64,000 nucleotides of DNA, taken from positions 32,330,203 through 32,394,202 of the forward strand of contig NC_092234.1 in assembly GCF_036320965.1 (NCBI RefSeq). Direction: 5' to 3'. Positions 58,042-64,000 of the stretch are shown here, in pieces (position 1 is the stretch's first letter; each line of letters begins with the position of its first letter). The position numbers were made by a program, and so were the translations under genes. The notes beneath the pieces were generated by a model, which saw only the letters and a list, made by a program, of their open reading frames with translations, ran no database searches and had not been told where the DNA came from. This stretch comes from Panulirus ornatus. Lineage: Eukaryota; Arthropoda; Malacostraca; Decapoda; Palinuridae.

Positions 58042-58084
<43 letters not shown>
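58042..58084. repeat. (TA)n at a LINE 3' end
   Basis: About 43 bases of TA running into the T-run of the LINE fragment. Confidence 0.97.
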
Positions 58085-58092
<8 letters not shown>

Positions 58093-58327
58093 TTTTTCTT
58101 CTTTTTTTGCTTTGTCGCTGTCTCCCGCGTTTGCGAGGTAGCGCAAGGAAATAGACGAAAGAAATGGCCCAACCCACCCCCATACACATGTATATACATA
58201 CGTCCACACACGCAAATATACATACCTACACAGCTTTCCACGGTTTACCCCAGACGCTTCACATGCCCTGATTCAATCCACTGACAGCACGTCAACCCCG
58301 GTATACCACAACGATCCAATTCACTCT
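58085..58327 (-). mobile_element. RTE-like LINE 3' end, short copy C1
   Basis: Minus strand: from the last coding bases (AGAGTGAATTGGATCG, the RVNW region) through the stop and the type I 3' UTR to GCGCTACCTCGCAAACGCGG and a poly(A). Close to copies A and B by eye. It is about 245 bases, a strongly 5'-truncated insertion that landed in the tail of the older copy C2, separated from it by a 14 base TA-rich tract. Confidence 0.85.
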
Positions 58328-58341
58328 CTATATATATTATA

Positions 58342-60324
<1,983 letters not shown>

Positions 60325-60445
60325 CTTTAATCATTACTACCCAAGCACCTCATTATAAAGGTTCCTTGAGCCCAAGGCTGCGCTGCTTCCTGTAGCAGGG
60401 AAATGTAACTCTTATTGACGCATCCTCGCCAGAGGTGACTTTTAT
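60325..60445 (+). mobile_element. SINE-like family B fragment
   Basis: CCTTGAGCCCAAGGCTGCGC, TGTAGCAGGGAAATGTAACT and CCTCGCCAGAGGTGACTTTT match the central blocks of 39690-39925 and 45055-45275. The right end is missing. Confidence 0.65.
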
Positions 60446-60904
60446 CAATATTCATATGCTGGACAGATATCGATACGGCGCAAAGACAAGTACGTACCGT
60501 AATCAGAGGAACTACCTGCAGACATTTATGAGTTGTATGCACAAAACGTGTGATGCATAAGAGGCAAGCCCGCGCATGCTGTACGGACATGCGCAGTACA
60601 CTAACGTAGGTAAAGACTATTCAGAACGACTGTCGTGGGCAATACATGCGCATTCATGTCTCCTCCGGTGACAGACTGCGCATGCAGACCACCTGACGTC
60701 TCGAGTTATCTTCTACCCTCACACTGCTGTTATCACCTCCATCCCGCCTGCTTTCTGAAGCTCACGTCCTCAGATATAAACGACCGTTCACATTCAAGGA
60801 ATCCATTCCGTATTACATGTGTTCCACACAACGCACAGGGAGTCTCTATGACACAAGACTCAGCGTTCAACGAGGTTTCGATCCTGCGTTAAACAAGGCT
60901 CCTA
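60446..60904. other. Featureless segment leading into a satellite
   Basis: No gene recognised. ATGACACAAGACTCAGCGTT at 60849 and ATGACACAAGACCAGGATCC at 60907 look like single-copy relatives of the array that follows. Confidence 0.5.
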
Positions 60905-60970
60905 CATGACACAAGACCAGGATCCTGCATCAAGCGAGGAGTCTATTGTATATGAAAAACGGTTCATAGA

Positions 60971-62485
60971 GTATATGACACAAAGTCTGCGTGTGACACA
61001 AGGCTTCCGTGTGACACAAGGCTTCCGTGTGACACAAGGCTTCCGTATGACACAAGGCTTCCGTATGACACAAGGCTTCCGTGTGACACAAGGCTTCCGT
61101 GTGACACAAGGCTTCCGTGTGACACAAGGCTTCCGTATGACACAAAGCTTCCGTATGACACAAAGCTTCCGTGTGACACAAGGCTTCCGTGTGACACAAA
61201 GCTTCCGTATGACACAAAGCTTCCGTGTGACACAAGGCTTCCGTATGACACAAGGCTTCCGTATGACACAAGGCTTCCGTGTGACACAAGGCTTCCGTGT
61301 GACACAAAGCTTCCGTGTGACACAAGGCTTCCGTATGACACAAGGCTTCCGTATGACACAAGGCCTTCGTGTGACACAAGGCTTCCGTGTGACACAAGGC
61401 TTCCGTGTGACACAAGGCTTCCGTGTGACACAAGGCCTTCGTGTGACACAAGGCTTCCGTGTGACACAAGGCTTCCGTGTGACACAAGGCCTTCGTGTGA
61501 CACAAGGCTTCCGCATGACACAAGGCTTCCGTGTGACACAAGGCTTCCGTGTGACACAAGGCTTCCGTGTGACACAAGGCTTCCGTGTGACACAAGGCTT
61601 CCGTGTGACACAAGGCTTCCGTGTGACACAAGGCTTCCGCATGACACAAGGCTTCCGCGTGACACAAGGCTTCCGCATGACACAAGGCTTCCGTGTGACA
61701 CAAAGCTTCCGTATGACACAAGGCTTCCGTGTGACACAAGGCTTCCGTGTGACACAAGGCTTCCGTGTGACACAAGGCTTCCGTGTGACACAAGGCTTCC
61801 GTATGACACAAGGCTTCCGCATGACACAAGGCTTCCGTATGACACAAGGCTTCCGTGTGACACAAGGCTTCCGTGTGACACAAGGCTTCCGTATGACACA
61901 AGGCTTCCGTGTGACACAAGGCTTCCGTGTGACACAAGGCTTCCGTGTGACACAAGGCTTCCGTGTGACACAAAGCTTCCGTGTGACACAAGGCTTCCGT
62001 GTGACACAAAGCTTCCGTGTGACACAAAGCTTCCGTATGACACAAGGCTTCCGTGTGACACAAAGCTTCCGTGTGACACAAAGCTTCCGTGTGACACAAA
62101 GCTTCCGTGTGACACAAAGCTTCCGTGTGACACAAAGCTTCCGTATGACACAAGGCTTCCGTGTGACACAAAGCTTCCGTGTGACACAAAGCTTCCGTAT
62201 GACACAAAGCTTCCGTGTGACACAAAGCTTCCGTATGACACAAAGCTTCCGTATGACACAAGGCTTCCGTGTGACACAAGGCTTCCGTGTGACACAAAGC
62301 TTCCGTGTGACACAAAGCTTCCGTATGACACAAGGCTTCCGTGTGACACAAAGCTTCCGTGTGACACAAAGCTTCCGTATGACACAAAGCTTCCGTGTGA
62401 CACAAAGCTTCCGTATGACACAAGGCTTCCGTGTGACACCAGGCTTCCGTGTGACACAAGGCTTCCGCATGACACAAAGACTCTT
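60971..62485. repeat. 18 bp satellite array, about 84 units
   Basis: Unit GTGTGACACAAGGCTTCC. Common variants are ATGACACAAGG (G to A), CAAAGCTTCC (G to A, creating AAGCTT), GGCCTTCG and CCGCATGAC; nearly all are transitions. No indel breaks the 18-base phase over 1.5 kb, so at least four frames stay open: + (RVTQGF)n in a 596-codon frame at 60906-62696, and - frames reading (CVTRKP)n, (LCHTEA)n and (SHGSLV)n. Being open on both strands argues for a non-coding satellite homogenised by unequal exchange. CAAAGCTT units concentrate in the right third. Confidence 0.97.
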
Positions 62486-62499
62486 ATCTGCAACAATAC

Positions 62500-62501
<2 letters not shown>

Positions 62502-62560
<59 letters not shown>
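62502..62560. repeat. (CAGA)n(CA)n microsatellite
   Basis: About 28 bases of CAGA then about 30 of CA immediately after the satellite; the same CAGA-to-CA transition occurs at 47241-47356. Confidence 0.96.
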
Positions 62561-62561
<1 letters not shown>

Positions 62562-62744
62562 TGGATTTCAACAGAGACTCGCTTCAAAAACATTTACCTC
62601 AGAGATCTACCATATATTTTCACCATATACGTAACACCACACACAGCAGAATCACACTGCACAAAGACACATTTATCTCCCACACATTTTTCATAAAAGC
62701 AATAACATGACATTATCATCATGCATCACTGGATACACTGAATA

Positions 62745-64000
62745 TACAACCACAGCGTACATACATCTCCGCATACACTACCCCAGCTGACATACAACAC
62801 TGCATACACTGCCCGAGCTGACATACAACACTGCATACACTGCCCAGCTGACATACAACATTGCATACACTGCCCCAGCTGACATACAACACTGCATACA
62901 CTGCCCCAGCTGACATACAACACTGTATACATTGCCCCAGCTGACATACATCTCCGCATACACTACCCCAGCTGACATACAACACTGCATAAACTGCCCC
63001 AGCTGACATACAACACTGCATACACTCTCGGCTGACATACAACACTGCATACACTGCCCCAGCTGACATACAACACTGTATACACTGCCCCAGCTGACAT
63101 ACAACACTGCATACACTGCCCCACCTGACATACAACACTACATACACTCTCGGCTGACATACAACACTGCATACACTGCCCCAGCTGACATACAACACTG
63201 TATACACTGCCCCAGCTGACATACAACACTGCATACACTGCCCCAGCTGACATACAACAGTGCATACACTGCCTCAGCTGACATACAACACTGCATACAC
63301 TGCCCCAGCTGACATACAACACTGCATACACTGCCCCAGCTGACATACAACACTGTATACACTGCCCCAGCTGACATACAACACTGCATACACTGCCCCA
63401 GCTGACATACAACACTGCATACACTGCCCCAGCTGACATACAACACTGCATAAACTGCCCCAGCTGACATACAACAATGCATACACTGCCCCTGCTGACA
63501 TGCAACAAAGCATACACTGCCCCAGCTGACATACAACAATGCATACACTGCCCCAGCTGACATACAACACTGCATACACTGCCCCAGCTGACATACAACA
63601 ATGCATACACTGCCCCAGCTGACATACAACACTGCATAAACTGCCCCAGCTGACATACAACAATGCATACACTGCCCTAGCTGACATACAACAATGCATA
63701 CACTGCCCCAGCTGACATACAACAATGCATACACTGCCCCAGCTGACATACAACACTGCATACACTGCCCCAGCTGACATACAACACTGTATACACTGCC
63801 CCAGCTGACATACAACACTGCATACACTGCCCCAGCTGACATACAACACTGCATACACTGCCCCAGCTGACATACAACACTGCATACACTACCCCAGCTG
63901 ACATACATCACTGCATACACTGCCCCAGCTGACATACAACACTGCATGCACTGCCCCAGCTGACATACAAAACTGCATACACTGCCCCAACTGACATACA
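62745..64000. repeat. 31 bp satellite array, about 40 units, continues off the window
   Basis: Unit CTGACATACAACACTGCATA plus CACTGCCCCAG. Because 31 is one more than a multiple of three, each minus-strand frame reads as a 31-residue repeat (for example CCMSAGAVYAVLYVSWGSVC), and several run for over 200 codons. Occasional short units (CACTCTCGG, lacking CCCCA sequence) occur near 63030 and 63150. Differences are mainly single substitutions (CACTG/CAATG, GCATA/GTATA). Confidence 0.98.

Noticed and set aside
60906..62696. 596-codon + frame (RVTQGF)n and 515-563 codon minus frames as real repetitive proteins
   Set aside because: The unit is 18 bases with no stop in four frames on both strands, so openness is automatic. 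The + frame begins in and ends in ordinary flanking or CA-repeat sequence, and no signal peptide or terminal domain is present.
62719..63947. Cys-rich minus-strand frames (CCMSAGAVYAVLYVSWGS) as a cysteine-rich protein family
   Set aside because: The 31-base unit produces the same 31-residue repeat in every minus frame; these are translations of the satellite.

Overview
The window looks like gene-poor intergenic or intronic DNA from an arthropod genome, most likely a decapod crustacean. Three things point that way. Microsatellites are extremely dense, with about 50 long di- and trinucleotide tracts in 64 kb. Non-LTR retrotransposon remains of two kinds are present. Several dispersed repeat modules also match repeats I remember from decapod sequence, but I could not check this. 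Nothing looks prokaryotic or organellar. I found no host gene, tRNA or rRNA that I can defend. Almost all long open frames here are translations of simple repeats, minisatellites or retrotransposons.

Layout. 0-8 kb: degenerate minisatellites and (CT)n, (GA)n, (CA)n and (TA)n tracts in otherwise featureless DNA. 8.3-9.9 kb: a LINE 3' end, then a decayed CR1/jockey-type reverse transcriptase. 11.5-13.5 kb: a cluster of 21, 47 and 50 bp minisatellites. 16.1-18.4 kb: a composite of a SINE-like repeat, a 5'-truncated RTE-like LINE, a second SINE and a 36 bp minisatellite, mostly separated by (TA)n. 20-21.5 kb: inverted 21 bp minisatellite arms and a GT-rich segment. 21.5-23 kb: less repetitive, with TAATTA-rich and CpG-rich islands. 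23.6-24 kb: a SINE set inside (TA)n. 29.7-32.1 kb: the best-preserved LINE, one stop codon short of a continuous 735-codon frame, set inside (AAT)n. 33-39 kb: further LINE and SINE fragments and 30 and 60 bp minisatellites. 43-44 kb: a large AAT/AGT/ATT complex with inverted symmetry. 46-50.5 kb: 21 bp and 50 bp minisatellites and two more CR1-like fragments. 52.7-54.1 kb: 30 bp and 37 bp arrays. 58-60.3 kb: two nested LINE copies in (TA)n. 61-64 kb: an 18 bp array of about 84 units, then a 31 bp array that runs off the window.

The repeats interact. The RTE-like LINE and a SINE share a 3' tail, which suggests the SINE uses the LINE machinery. Every intact-ended copy of either has the same simple-sequence motif on both sides, which suggests insertion into pre-existing microsatellites. 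A roughly 21 bp minisatellite built on GAGCACGACGGTAC recurs at ten sites in both orientations. These patterns are the most interesting content. I saw no evidence of a new enzymatic or defence system.
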